From assembly GCA_018266935.1 (NCBI GenBank), contig JAFDZL010000483.1:1-48904 (forward strand): a stretch of DNA of 48,904 nucleotides, written 5' to 3'. Shown here one piece after another: positions 40,437-48,224 of this stretch; position 1 is the stretch's first letter, and every line of letters begins with the position of its first letter. The DNA is from Bacteroidota bacterium. GTDB lineage: Bacteria; Bacteroidota; Bacteroidia; Sphingobacteriales; Sphingobacteriaceae. Position numbers and translations under genes: made by a program. Below the pieces are notes generated by a model, which saw nothing but the letters and a program-made list of their open reading frames with translations, was not told where the DNA came from and did no database searches.

Positions 40437-41204
40437 TTAGTTATCCATTAACCATTTCTGTTCGCCCGTCGATAGATCATATTTAAAGATACCCGCCCTC
40501 ATGCCGCTATAAACGACATTATCTTTAATAACCATCGAGGTTGGATAAAGATAATACCACATGCCTTTCTCAATTAAAAACTCCAAATGTGAAAGCGAGT
40601 CGATTTTTAAAAGACTTTTCGAGGTGATTATTATGAAATTCTTATTCTTATCGAGAACTACAGCTTCGGGCGCGGTAGGCAATTTCAAATACTCTTTAGC
40701 AACCCATTTCATATTGATCTTCTCTATCCTAATGATACTGCCTTCAGAGAGACCTAAATGAGCAAGACCTTGTATCGCAAAGATTTGGTTATCTCTGGTC
40801 ACAAATTGTTTGACTTCATCATCAGAGACTTTATAATATTTTTTGCCATCGTTTGAGAACCAATAAAGGTCGCCTCCCCATTCGCCACGGTCATTCCCAA
40901 CCAAATAACCGTCGCCCGCATGAATGATGCATATTTTCCCTCTATAAAATGACTTCCTACGTAATTTCGGATCGATTTTGAAAGGTAAAGTATTGGGAGT
41001 AAAATATCTGCTTTGTTTTTCAGCGTGCACATTACCGTCTTTAATAGATACAACCCAATCATTTGGTGATGAGTTATATTTATAGAGCGTATCACGATTT
41101 GCGGGAACAGGACAGCTGTGCCAATTGTCAACGACGCTTTTATCGGTCTGCGAATAACAACTTGTGAAACTAAAAAGTGCTATGATGATAAGGATGTGAC
41201 GCAT
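40437..41204 (-). CDS. Exported beta-propeller-like protein of unknown function
   Basis: The 255-residue protein begins MRHILIIIALFSFTSCYSQ, a short signal peptide, possibly a lipoprotein signal (FTSC). The body shows repeated beta-strand blocks (DWVVSIKDGNVHAEKQ, GKICIIHAGDGYLVGNDRG, VTRDNQIFAIQGLAHLGLSEG, VVLDKNKNFIIITSKSLLKID, VIKDNVVYSGMRAGIFKYD) ending in STGEQKWLMDN, a PQQ/WD-like blade closure. The coding DNA is more AT-rich than its neighbours, which may indicate transfer. I recognise no specific family. Its stop is 2 bp from the convergent acyltransferase stop. Confidence 0.7.
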   Translation of the reverse strand: MRHILIIIALFSFTSCYSQTDKSVVDNWHSCPVPANRDTLYKYNSSPNDWVVSIKDGNVHAEKQSRYFTPNTLPFKIDPKLRRKSFYRGKICIIHAGDGYLVGNDRGEWGGDLYWFSNDGKKYYKVSDDEVKQFVTRDNQIFAIQGLAHLGLSEGSIIRIEKINMKWVAKEYLKLPTAPEAVVLDKNKNFIIITSKSLLKIDSLSHLEFLIEKGMWYYLYPTSMVIKDNVVYSGMRAGIFKYDLSTGEQKWLMDN

Positions 41205-41259
41205 CGTATCTGAATTGTCTATAAATTTAGATAAAACATTCCATACTTAAATTAACCAA

Positions 41260-41396
41260 GCGTTCCTATGGGAACGCCTCACTCTACCTTTACATGCTCT
41301 ACCGACCAAACGTCCTTACAGGACGTGCATGTGCCGTTAGGCACATTTCGTTGGTAGAATTTTGAACGCAAACCCTAAGCGTTCCGATAGGAACGC
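41260..41396. repeat. Array of four short hairpins upstream of the helicase gene
   Basis: Four perfect stems: gcgttcc/ggaacgc (41260-41277, loop tatg), acgtcc/ggacgt (41310-41326), tgtgcc/ggcaca (41330-41345) and gcgttcc/ggaacgc (41379-41396, loop gata). An outer pair ctacc (41298-41302)/ggtag (41353-41357) encloses the middle two. This resembles REP-like dispersed palindromes; no coding function. Confidence 0.8.
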
Positions 41397-41435
41397 CTCG
41401 TGGTATTTTTGCATTTTCTTGGCGGATAGCGCCTG

Positions 41436-41466
41436 TTTCAGGAGAGGCCGTTTTTTCGTATCTTTG
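41436..41466 (+). promoter_or_regulatory. Promoter of the DEAD-box helicase gene
   Basis: TTTC (41436-41439), 19 bp spacer, exact -7 TATCTTTG (41459-41466). Start codon is 18 bp further. A second exact -7 match, TATTTTTG, lies at 41404-41411 beside the last hairpin. Confidence 0.6.
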
Positions 41467-41483
41467 ATGATATTTTTAATTAT

Positions 41484-42737
41484 TTGACATTTCACGATTT
41501 TAACTTTAACGAACACCTCACCGAGGGCATCCTGAGCATGGGTTACCAAACACCCACTCCGATACAGGAAATGGCGATACCGCTGATATTGGAAGGAAAG
41601 GACCTGATAGCCTGCGCGCAAACCGGCACCGGCAAAACGGCTTCATACCTGTTGCCGGTACTCCACAAGATAGCTTTGGCTGATGAGGGGCACAAAACCA
41701 CCGCGCTTGTGCTGGCCCCGACGCGCGAATTAGCGCAGCAGATAGACCAGCAGGCCGAAGGTTTGGCGTATTTTACAGGTCTAAGCTCGATAGCCATCTA
41801 CGGCGGCGGCGACGGCATCGTGTATGAACAGCAGCGCCGCGGGATACAGAATAAGGTTGACATACTGATCGGCACCCCTGGCCGGCTCATCGCGCATTTG
41901 CAGTCGGGTGTCCTGAAACTCGACCATATCAAATACCTGATCCTGGACGAGGCCGACCGTATGCTGGACATGGGCTTCCTCGGGGACATCATGCGCATTA
42001 TCGGCGATGTACCGCAGCACCGTCAAACACTGCTGTTCTCGGCCACTATGCCCGGCCCGATACGCAAGCTGGCAAGCTCGATCCTGAAAAACCCCGAACA
42101 GATCAACCTGGCAACGTCGCAGCCGGCGGAAGGTATCAGTCAGCAGATATATAAACTCCATAACGATCAAAAGTCAAGGCTGGTAGTTAAACTATTGAAG
42201 GAAGGCAGCTATGCCAGTACCATCATTTTTGCCAATACCAAGGACGAAGTGAAGCGGCTAACGCGCGAGCTGAAAGGCTCCGGCATAAAGGCGAATGCTT
42301 TCCACTCGGATTTTGAACAGGCCGAGCGCGAACAAATATTGCTTGATTTTAAAAACCGTGCGTTGCCGGTGATCATCGGTACGGATGCTTTATCAAGGGG
42401 CATCGACGTGGAAGGTATCGACCTGGTGATCAATTACGATGTCCCTGCCGACCCGGAGGACTATATCCACCGCATTGGCCGTACCGCGCGTGCAGAGACG
42501 ACGGGCACAGCAATCACTTTAGTAAACGAACGCGACAACCGGAAACTGAAAAATATCGAGGAACTGATCGGCAGGCCCATCGTCCAGAACCCTGTTCCGT
42601 CGGAACTGGGCGAGGCGCCTGTATTCAAAGAACATAAACACCACAAAAGGCGCCGGGACAATAACCGCAGTAAATTCAGGAAGAAGAAGCACGGAAATAG
42701 CGGCGGTTCACACCATGCCGGTCCGAAATCGCATTAA
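41484..42737 (+). CDS. DEAD-box ATP-dependent RNA helicase (RhlE-like)
   Basis: The 417-residue protein shows the Q motif (GYQTPTPIQEMAIP), Walker A AQTGTGKTA, PTRELAQQI, GTPGRLI, DEADRMLDMGF, the SAT motif (LFSATMP), and in domain 2 IIFANTKDEV, GTDALSRGIDVEGIDLVINYD and HRIGRTARAE. The C-terminus (about 385-417) is a short basic tail (HKHHKRRRDNNRSKFRKKKH) that would bind RNA. RhlE-type helicases help ribosome assembly and RNA turnover, often in the cold. The start is TTG at 41484 (MTFHDFNFNEHL fits the family). A four-hairpin array and promoter lie upstream. Confidence 0.93.
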   Translation: MTFHDFNFNEHLTEGILSMGYQTPTPIQEMAIPLILEGKDLIACAQTGTGKTASYLLPVLHKIALADEGHKTTALVLAPTRELAQQIDQQAEGLAYFTGLSSIAIYGGGDGIVYEQQRRGIQNKVDILIGTPGRLIAHLQSGVLKLDHIKYLILDEADRMLDMGFLGDIMRIIGDVPQHRQTLLFSATMPGPIRKLASSILKNPEQINLATSQPAEGISQQIYKLHNDQKSRLVVKLLKEGSYASTIIFANTKDEVKRLTRELKGSGIKANAFHSDFEQAEREQILLDFKNRALPVIIGTDALSRGIDVEGIDLVINYDVPADPEDYIHRIGRTARAETTGTAITLVNERDNRKLKNIEELIGRPIVQNPVPSELGEAPVFKEHKHHKRRRDNNRSKFRKKKHGNSGGSHHAGPKSH

Positions 42738-42773
42738 TTTTTTATTTTAGGCCCTGTCCGTTTAAACTCTGTT

Positions 42774-43832
42774 ATGAGCAAAAGCCTGTCAGTCCTGATC
42801 ATTGCCTTCGCATTCGCGGCCTGCAAAAGCAATACGCCGCAGGTAAGCACTTATGCCGGAACAGGTGTGGCAGGTTCCGCAAACGGGAAAGCGGGCGAAG
42901 CTACGTTTTCTAACCTGATGGGACTGGCCGTTGATTCGAACGGAAATGTTTTCGTGGCTGATTCGCGTAATAATCTGATCCGAAAAATAAGTGCGGACGG
43001 CATGGTAACCACTTTTGCCGGCAACGGTCAGCAGGGCTCTGCGGATGGTAAGGCTGCTACAGCGTCATTCTTTTTCCCTATCGGTGTAGCTGCCGGGCCC
43101 GACGGCAGCGTATATGTAGCCGATTCGCACAACAGCCTGATCCGCAAAATATCACCGCAGGGTGTTGTTGCTACGGTGGCCGGCGCTTTGACGCCTGCCA
43201 CGAAAGACCACCCCGACAGCCTGCGGCGCCTGGATAACCCCTATGGCGTAGTTGTGGCCAAAGACGGCACCGTCTATTTTACCGACTGGGAAAGAAATGT
43301 GATCCGCAAAATTAGTCCCGATGGCAATATGAGCATTATTGCCGGAAATCCCAATGACGATCCCGGAGCTAAGGATGGCAAGGGCCTTTCCGCATCATTT
43401 TTCCTCCCGCAGGGTATCGCCATCGACGATAAGGGTAACCTGTATATTGCCGATACCTATAACAATTTGATCCGAAAGATGGATTCGCAGGGTATGGTGA
43501 GCACGATTGCCGGGAACCCTCCCGTCAAAGGCAAGCGCAACGCCGGTCACAAAGACGGCAAAGGCTCGGCGGCGTCGTTCAATCACCCCTGCGGCATTGC
43601 TGTTGATAAAAAAGGTGTTGTTTATGTAGCCGATGTCGGCAATAACGAGATAAGAAAAATAACCCCAGATGGTATCGTGACGACGCTCGCCGGCACCCGT
43701 TCGCCGGGCGCACAGAATGGCGACCTGGCTCATGCTTCATTTTACCGGCCTTACGGGGTTGCCGTTGACAAAAAGGGCGACCTTTATATTGCAGATTACC
43801 TGAATAATTCTGTTCGAAAAATAAGTTTTTAA
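42774..43832 (+). CDS. NHL-repeat lipoprotein, six-bladed propeller
   Basis: The 352-residue product begins MSKSLSVLIIAFAFAAC, a lipoprotein signal (lipobox FAAC), followed by KSN. Six consecutive NHL units follow, each of about 50-58 residues with the pattern GVAVDxxGNLYIADxxNNxIRKI; for example LAVDSNGNVFVADSRNNLIR, IAIDDKGNLYIADTYNNLIR and VAVDKKGDLYIADYLNNSVR. Six units close one beta-propeller, so the whole mature chain is a single domain. NHL propellers mostly bind proteins, glycans or RNA; the ligand here is unknown. It lies 36 bp after the helicase stop on the same strand and may share its transcript. Confidence 0.9.
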   Translation: MSKSLSVLIIAFAFAACKSNTPQVSTYAGTGVAGSANGKAGEATFSNLMGLAVDSNGNVFVADSRNNLIRKISADGMVTTFAGNGQQGSADGKAATASFFFPIGVAAGPDGSVYVADSHNSLIRKISPQGVVATVAGALTPATKDHPDSLRRLDNPYGVVVAKDGTVYFTDWERNVIRKISPDGNMSIIAGNPNDDPGAKDGKGLSASFFLPQGIAIDDKGNLYIADTYNNLIRKMDSQGMVSTIAGNPPVKGKRNAGHKDGKGSAASFNHPCGIAVDKKGVVYVADVGNNEIRKITPDGIVTTLAGTRSPGAQNGDLAHASFYRPYGVAVDKKGDLYIADYLNNSVRKISF

Positions 43833-43978
43833 TCCAGTGATCGGGCCAGGCAAACAGCGCATGGCCTTAAAAAATAAGTTTGCCAGCCAGTTTATTGACA
43901 ATGCTGATACATTTTTATCGTTTAAGGATAAAAACTTATATTGCATTCTTTAAATAGATAAATTATTTAATCCTTTTC

Positions 43979-45688
43979 ATGAACAATATATACCTGGTTA
44001 GAAAATTCATTGTTCTGGCCTTAGTCACAATAGTATTTTTCGGTTGCAAGAAAAAAGAAAAGATACAGCCGCCCCCCGGCGATACTACAAGTATCGTTCT
44101 TAAACCAAGCACACAGCATATCTCCATGCTGACACAGCATTTTGACAATACCCGCGCCGGCCTCAATTACAAAGAAACCGAGCTAACCACCAGCAATGTC
44201 AATACCGCAACTTTCGGCAGGTTATTTACGCTTTCGGTTGACGACCAGGTTTACGCACAGCCGCTGGTGGTAGGTAATGTATCCATAAGCTCGGGTACGC
44301 ATAATGTGGTTTTTATTGCGACGGTAAATAATACGGTTTATGCTTTTGACGCCGACAATGGTAAAGCCTACTGGCACGTCAATTATACCGTAAATGGGAT
44401 GCGACCGCCTGCAGCTACCGATATGAATTCAGGCTGGTGTACCCCGTACCAGGATTTTACCAAAAACATGGGTATTGTCGGAACACCAGTTATAGATTCG
44501 ACCGCACAGACGATGTATTTTGTTGCGCGAAGTACAGACGGCAGCCATTTTGTTCAGAATCTCCATGCCGTCAGCATTGTAGACGGCAGCGAGCGTGCAG
44601 GCAGCCCGGTTCAGCTCAGCGCAAGCATGCCCGGTACCGGTGATGGCGCCGTGAACGGGACGGTAAGCTTCGACCCGATGCGCAATAACCAACGCCAGCC
44701 GTTGCTTTTACTGAATGGAACGGTATATATTTCTTTTTCGTCGCATTGCGACTGGAATCCGTATCACGGATGGATACTGGGTTACGACGAGGCGACCCTG
44801 CAGCAAAAAATAGTCTATAACGACACCCCGACCGGTGAAGGCGGCGGCATTTGGGAAAGCGGTATGGGTATCGTTGCCGATCCCCAGGGGAATCTATACG
44901 TGGTTTCCGGTAATGGGACGGTGGGCGAGGGCGGCCATTTCGCAAGCACCGGCAATGGTACCGACGAGCAGAGCCCTAATCCCAACCCGGCCGACCCGAC
45001 AAATCGCTCGGAAAGCGCTATTAAGCTTACGCCTTCCGGATCGACATTAGCGGTTACCGACTTTTTTACACCGACGAATTACCTCGACCTGAATAATAAC
45101 GACCTGGACTATGGCGTGATGGGATCGTTCCTGGTACCAAACTCAAACTACTATGTGACCGGCTGTAAGGACGGTAATATATATTTATTGAATACAGCGA
45201 ATATGGGAGGCTACTCAGGCACTGCCAACCAGGTGGTGCAGACTGTTCCGCTTGGGATAAGCCTCCATTGTCAGCCGGCTTACTACCAGGGTGCAAGCTC
45301 GGGATACATCTATATCTGGTCCGAAAATGATAAGCTGCGCCAATTCCCGTTCAATAATGGCAATATGTCCGCCAATGCAACGGTCGCCAATATAGCAGGC
45401 ATAAGCGGCGGAACAGGTGCGAACCTATCCGTTTCGGCCAATGGCACCAAAAGCGGTACCGGCATTCTGTGGGCGGTCGCCCCCTTAGGCAATGCTGACG
45501 GTACGCTTGCCCCGGGAGTCCTCTATGCTTTGGACGCCACGGATGTGACTAAGGTTTTGTGGAGCAGTTTGCAAGGCATAGGCAACGCTCCAGGTTACTT
45601 CGCCAAATTCGCGGCGCCAACTGTTGTTGACGGGCACGTTTACCTCCCAACTTTCTCGAACGCAGTGGTGGTTTACGGGTTGAAATGA
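43979..45688 (+). CDS. PQQ-like beta-propeller lipoprotein
   Basis: The 569-residue protein has a lipoprotein signal (FIVLALVTIVFFGC) followed by KKKEK. The mature chain has quinoprotein-like blades: QHFDNTRAGLNYKETELT, FGRLFTLSVDDQVYAQPLVV, VVFIATVNNTVYAFDADNGK, YWHVNY, GIVGTPVIDSTAQTMYFVA, GWILGYDEATLQQK and a final GVLYALDATDVTKVLWSS with APTVVDGHVYLPTFSNAVVV. This resembles outer-surface propellers found in acidobacterial and Bacteroidota genomes. The metal and cofactor-binding residues of true PQQ enzymes are not evident, so an enzymatic role is uncertain. A Gly/Asn/Pro-rich loop (TGNGTDEQSPNPNPADP) interrupts the middle. Confidence 0.85.
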   Translation: MNNIYLVRKFIVLALVTIVFFGCKKKEKIQPPPGDTTSIVLKPSTQHISMLTQHFDNTRAGLNYKETELTTSNVNTATFGRLFTLSVDDQVYAQPLVVGNVSISSGTHNVVFIATVNNTVYAFDADNGKAYWHVNYTVNGMRPPAATDMNSGWCTPYQDFTKNMGIVGTPVIDSTAQTMYFVARSTDGSHFVQNLHAVSIVDGSERAGSPVQLSASMPGTGDGAVNGTVSFDPMRNNQRQPLLLLNGTVYISFSSHCDWNPYHGWILGYDEATLQQKIVYNDTPTGEGGGIWESGMGIVADPQGNLYVVSGNGTVGEGGHFASTGNGTDEQSPNPNPADPTNRSESAIKLTPSGSTLAVTDFFTPTNYLDLNNNDLDYGVMGSFLVPNSNYYVTGCKDGNIYLLNTANMGGYSGTANQVVQTVPLGISLHCQPAYYQGASSGYIYIWSENDKLRQFPFNNGNMSANATVANIAGISGGTGANLSVSANGTKSGTGILWAVAPLGNADGTLAPGVLYALDATDVTKVLWSSLQGIGNAPGYFAKFAAPTVVDGHVYLPTFSNAVVVYGLK

Positions 45689-45691
45689 CAA

Positions 45692-46264
45692 CTACGGCTT
45701 ATCCTTTTTCAGCACCTCATCTGTAAAATGCTGCCGCGATTTTTCTTTGGCGAATTTTTCTGCATTGAATGCCTGTGAATTGCCTTTGGGTATAGTAAGG
45801 CTTTTCCAGCCATCGTCAGCAGCCATTTTAGCGATACAGACGATCTGCCCGACATGATAAGGATAATGCGCCAGCTGCCTGTTAATGGCTTCCATTACCG
45901 TATGTCCCTGGTTGCGGATATAGACAATCTTTTCCAGGTCATCTTCCTGTAATGAGCGCAGTGCGGTAAGAAAACATTCCCAGCCCTCGTTCCATTTGGT
46001 CATCAGTTCCTCACGGGTCTGGGCGTCGTTCTCAAATTCAGCATCGCGGTCGCGCCATTCCTTTTCGCCGTCGGTGGTGAGGAAATCCGTCCACCGCGAA
46101 AGCATATTCCCCCAAAGGTGTTTGACGATAGTATAAACACTGTTGCTGTCATCATTATATTGCCAGAACAAGTGTTCGTCCGACATTTGGGCCATGGCCT
46201 TTTCACCAAGCAGTTTATAATACTCAAACTGTTTGATGACGCTTTCGAGGTATTCTTTGTTCAT
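45692..46264 (-). CDS. DinB-superfamily protein (DUF1572)
   Basis: The 190-residue soluble protein is a four-helix-bundle DinB/YfiT relative. It begins MNKEYLESVIKQFEYYKLLG, and has YTIVKHLWGNMLSRWTDFL with the first metal-type His, and NRQLAHYPYHVGQIVCIAKM with two further His. The three His typically hold a metal in this superfamily, whose members act as thiol-dependent transferases or have unknown roles. A -7 box (TAAATTTG, 46285-46292 minus strand) is 20 bp upstream. Its stop is 3 bp from the convergent propeller gene. Confidence 0.88.
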   Translation of the reverse strand: MNKEYLESVIKQFEYYKLLGEKAMAQMSDEHLFWQYNDDSNSVYTIVKHLWGNMLSRWTDFLTTDGEKEWRDRDAEFENDAQTREELMTKWNEGWECFLTALRSLQEDDLEKIVYIRNQGHTVMEAINRQLAHYPYHVGQIVCIAKMAADDGWKSLTIPKGNSQAFNAEKFAKEKSRQHFTDEVLKKDKP

Positions 46265-46284
46265 AATAAATTGGTAAGATTATG

Positions 46285-46292
46285 CAAATTTA
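46285..46292 (-). promoter_or_regulatory. -7 promoter box (TAAATTTG) of the DinB-like gene
   Basis: Exact consensus on the minus strand, 20 bp before the ATG at 46264. Confidence 0.4.
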
Positions 46293-46357
46293 ACCCATAA
46301 CACCAAATCTCGTACGGTACTACGGGTATGACTTGAGAAGCGTTGCCGAAAAATATT

Positions 46358-46365
46358 TAAATTTG
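46358..46365 (+). promoter_or_regulatory. -7 promoter box (TAAATTTG) of the small acidic protein gene
   Basis: Exact consensus, 17 bp before the ATG at 46383. A TTG at 46333-46335 is slightly too far upstream for a good -33 box. Confidence 0.4.
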
Positions 46366-46382
46366 ATAAAAACTGAATAGCC

Positions 46383-46613
46383 ATGATCGACCCCAAAGAC
46401 GAAGTCCCGTTCGACGATTCGGACGAACTGGATAAAGAGGACCAGATGAGCCAGCAGGATATTCATGCCACCGGCGCAGAGCCGGATCCTGAAGAGCTTG
46501 AAAAAGGGAAAAATGCGGATACCGATCTGCTCCGCGAATCCTATGATGCGTCTGAGCCGGCATACACGCTCAAAACGGATGCCCAAAAACCAGGGGACAA
46601 AAAGAAGAAATAG
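46383..46613 (+). CDS. Small acidic protein of unknown function
   Basis: The 76-residue product is hydrophilic and strongly acidic in the first half (DPKDEVPFDDSDELDKEDQ), with a lysine-rich tail ending GDKKKK. No signal peptide, membrane helix or known domain is seen; it is probably disordered. Its own -7 box and normal codon use support a real gene. It lies 54 bp before the GlxA-type regulator, which has a separate -7 box. Confidence 0.7.
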   Translation: MIDPKDEVPFDDSDELDKEDQMSQQDIHATGAEPDPEELEKGKNADTDLLRESYDASEPAYTLKTDAQKPGDKKKK

Positions 46614-46655
46614 TAAGGGGATATAACTATACGTATTTCAACAAGCATTTCTCCT

Positions 46656-46663
46656 TAATTTTG
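46656..46663 (+). promoter_or_regulatory. -7 promoter box (TAATTTTG) of the GlxA-type regulator
   Basis: Exact consensus ending 4 bp before the ATG at 46668; the transcript would start at or next to the start codon. A TTTC lies 16 bp upstream. Confidence 0.4.
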
Positions 46664-46667
46664 TTAT

Positions 46668-47648
46668 ATGAAAACAGTTGCCATCCTGGTGCCCGAAAGC
46701 GCTGTTCTGCAGGGAATAGCTGATCCGCGCTATTTATTTACCGCGGTAAACCAATTTCTGCAGAACGCCGGCAAACCACCCCTATTTGATGTGAAGCTGG
46801 TAGGGCTTAGTAAAGAGGTGAAGTTAAATGCGGGCGCCTTCTCCATCCACACCGATTTGCTGCTGGGCGAAATGAAGAAAGCCGACCTGGTGATTGTGCC
46901 TCCCCTTAGCGGCGATTTGAAAGCAGCCATCGAAAGGAATAGGGATTTTATTCCCTGGATCATCGATCAATATGATAAAGGCGCGCAGGTGGCAAGTTTA
47001 TGCCTCGGCGCATTTCTGCTGGCCGCAACAGGTTTGCTAAACGGCAAGAAATGTTCCACGCATTGGTTGTTTGCCAACGAGTTCAGGCACATGTTCCCTT
47101 CCGTTGACCTGGTGGATGAAAAAGTGATCACCGAGGAAAAGAACGTTTATTCGAGCGGCGGCGCCAATTCCTATTGGAATCTGCTACTGCACCTGGTAGA
47201 AAAATATGTCAACCGAGAGATGGCCATCCTGGCGTCCAAGTTTTTCGTTATCGATATGGGACGGAATGATCAGTCGCCATTTATCATCTTCAAAGGACAA
47301 AAGGACCATGAAGATGAAGTGGTAAAGAATGCCCAGGATTACATCGAGCAAAACTTTCATAATAAGATATCGGTTGATGAATTGTCCGAAAAATTCAACG
47401 TGGTGCGCCGCACTTTCGAGCGCCGCTTCAAAAAATCGACCCACAACACTGTTGTCGAATATATTCAGCGAGTAAAGATCGAAGCTGCGAAAAAGAGCTT
47501 CGAAAGCAGCCGCAAGACCATTTATGAGGTGATGTACGACGTAGGATACACCGATGTCAAGGCCTTCAGGGACGTCTTCAAAAAAATAACGGGCATGCCG
47601 CCGGTGGACTACCGCAATAAATATAACAAAGACGCGGTGGTAGCTTAG
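46668..47648 (+). CDS. GlxA-type transcriptional regulator (DJ-1/PfpI + AraC HTH)
   Basis: The 326-residue protein has an N-terminal DJ-1/PfpI amidotransferase-like domain (about residues 1-190; VAILVPESAVLQGIADP, the nucleophile-elbow Cys in VASLCLGAFLLAATG, CSTHWLFANEFRHMFP) and a C-terminal AraC/XylS DNA-binding domain (about 225-320; ISVDELSEKFNVVRRTFERR, FKKSTHNTVVEYIQRVKIE, VMYDVGYTDVKAFRDVFKKI). The N-terminal domain in such regulators probably senses a small ligand. It is convergent with the haemoglobin gene (8 bp gap). Targets are unknown. Confidence 0.93.
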   Translation: MKTVAILVPESAVLQGIADPRYLFTAVNQFLQNAGKPPLFDVKLVGLSKEVKLNAGAFSIHTDLLLGEMKKADLVIVPPLSGDLKAAIERNRDFIPWIIDQYDKGAQVASLCLGAFLLAATGLLNGKKCSTHWLFANEFRHMFPSVDLVDEKVITEEKNVYSSGGANSYWNLLLHLVEKYVNREMAILASKFFVIDMGRNDQSPFIIFKGQKDHEDEVVKNAQDYIEQNFHNKISVDELSEKFNVVRRTFERRFKKSTHNTVVEYIQRVKIEAAKKSFESSRKTIYEVMYDVGYTDVKAFRDVFKKITGMPPVDYRNKYNKDAVVA

Positions 47649-47656
47649 CGATCCGG

Positions 47657-48058
47657 CTATTGAATAAAGTTAGGATTGCCGCTCTGCGCGATCTTGCTCT
47701 GCATCAGCGCTTCCATCAATTCCACCTTGCTTTTGGCCTCATCAACTTTGCGGCCGGTAAAATGTTCGTCCAGCGTTTCAAAAAATAGCTTCTTCCAGCG
47801 TGCAAAATGTTCGGCTTTCAAAGGGTGTACCTTGTTTAGTTCGATGTGAACGCGCATGGTATTGCCTTTGTAGGTTGCCGCGCCCAGCAGTACAGTCTCC
47901 CAGAAATCGACCATAATGGGTATGTGCGTATCCCATCTGAACACCAGCACGTCGTTGAATATTTCACCGATAATATCGTCGTTTTTAACTTTTGAGTAAA
48001 AATTTTCGACCAGCAAACGAATATCGTCCCTTTTTTCTATTTCTTTTTTCAATACCAT
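47657..48058 (-). CDS. Group III truncated haemoglobin
   Basis: The 133-residue haem protein has the group III pattern: DIRLLVENFYSKVKNDDIIG with the distal-pocket Phe-Tyr (B9/B10), IPIMVDFWETVLLGAATYKG, and the proximal His in HPLKAEHFARWKKLFFETLDE. Group III globins bind oxygen or NO in the cytosol and are linked to redox or nitrosative stress. The chain ends NPNFIQ. The ATG at 48058 gives MVLKKEIEKRDDIR, a normal N-terminus. It is divergent from the HTCS gene starting at 48225, with 166 bp of AT-rich sequence between. Confidence 0.92.
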   Translation of the reverse strand: MVLKKEIEKRDDIRLLVENFYSKVKNDDIIGEIFNDVLVFRWDTHIPIMVDFWETVLLGAATYKGNTMRVHIELNKVHPLKAEHFARWKKLFFETLDEHFTGRKVDEAKSKVELMEALMQSKIAQSGNPNFIQ

Positions 48059-48224
48059 CCCGGTGCAATGTTACTATTTTTTGTGCTTTAAGCGTGTCAT
48101 TTCTACACAGTTAACTATTGGTTATTTAGGAAGAAAATATAACCAATTTGAAGTTGTCCGCGTAAAAAGAGCTTAAAGTGACCCACAATTACTAAACACT
48201 GTTTAAAAAATTTATTCCTGGTTA

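Noticed and set aside
41260..41396. CRISPR-like array
   Set aside because: The four hairpins differ in sequence and spacing, there are no regular spacers and no cas genes.
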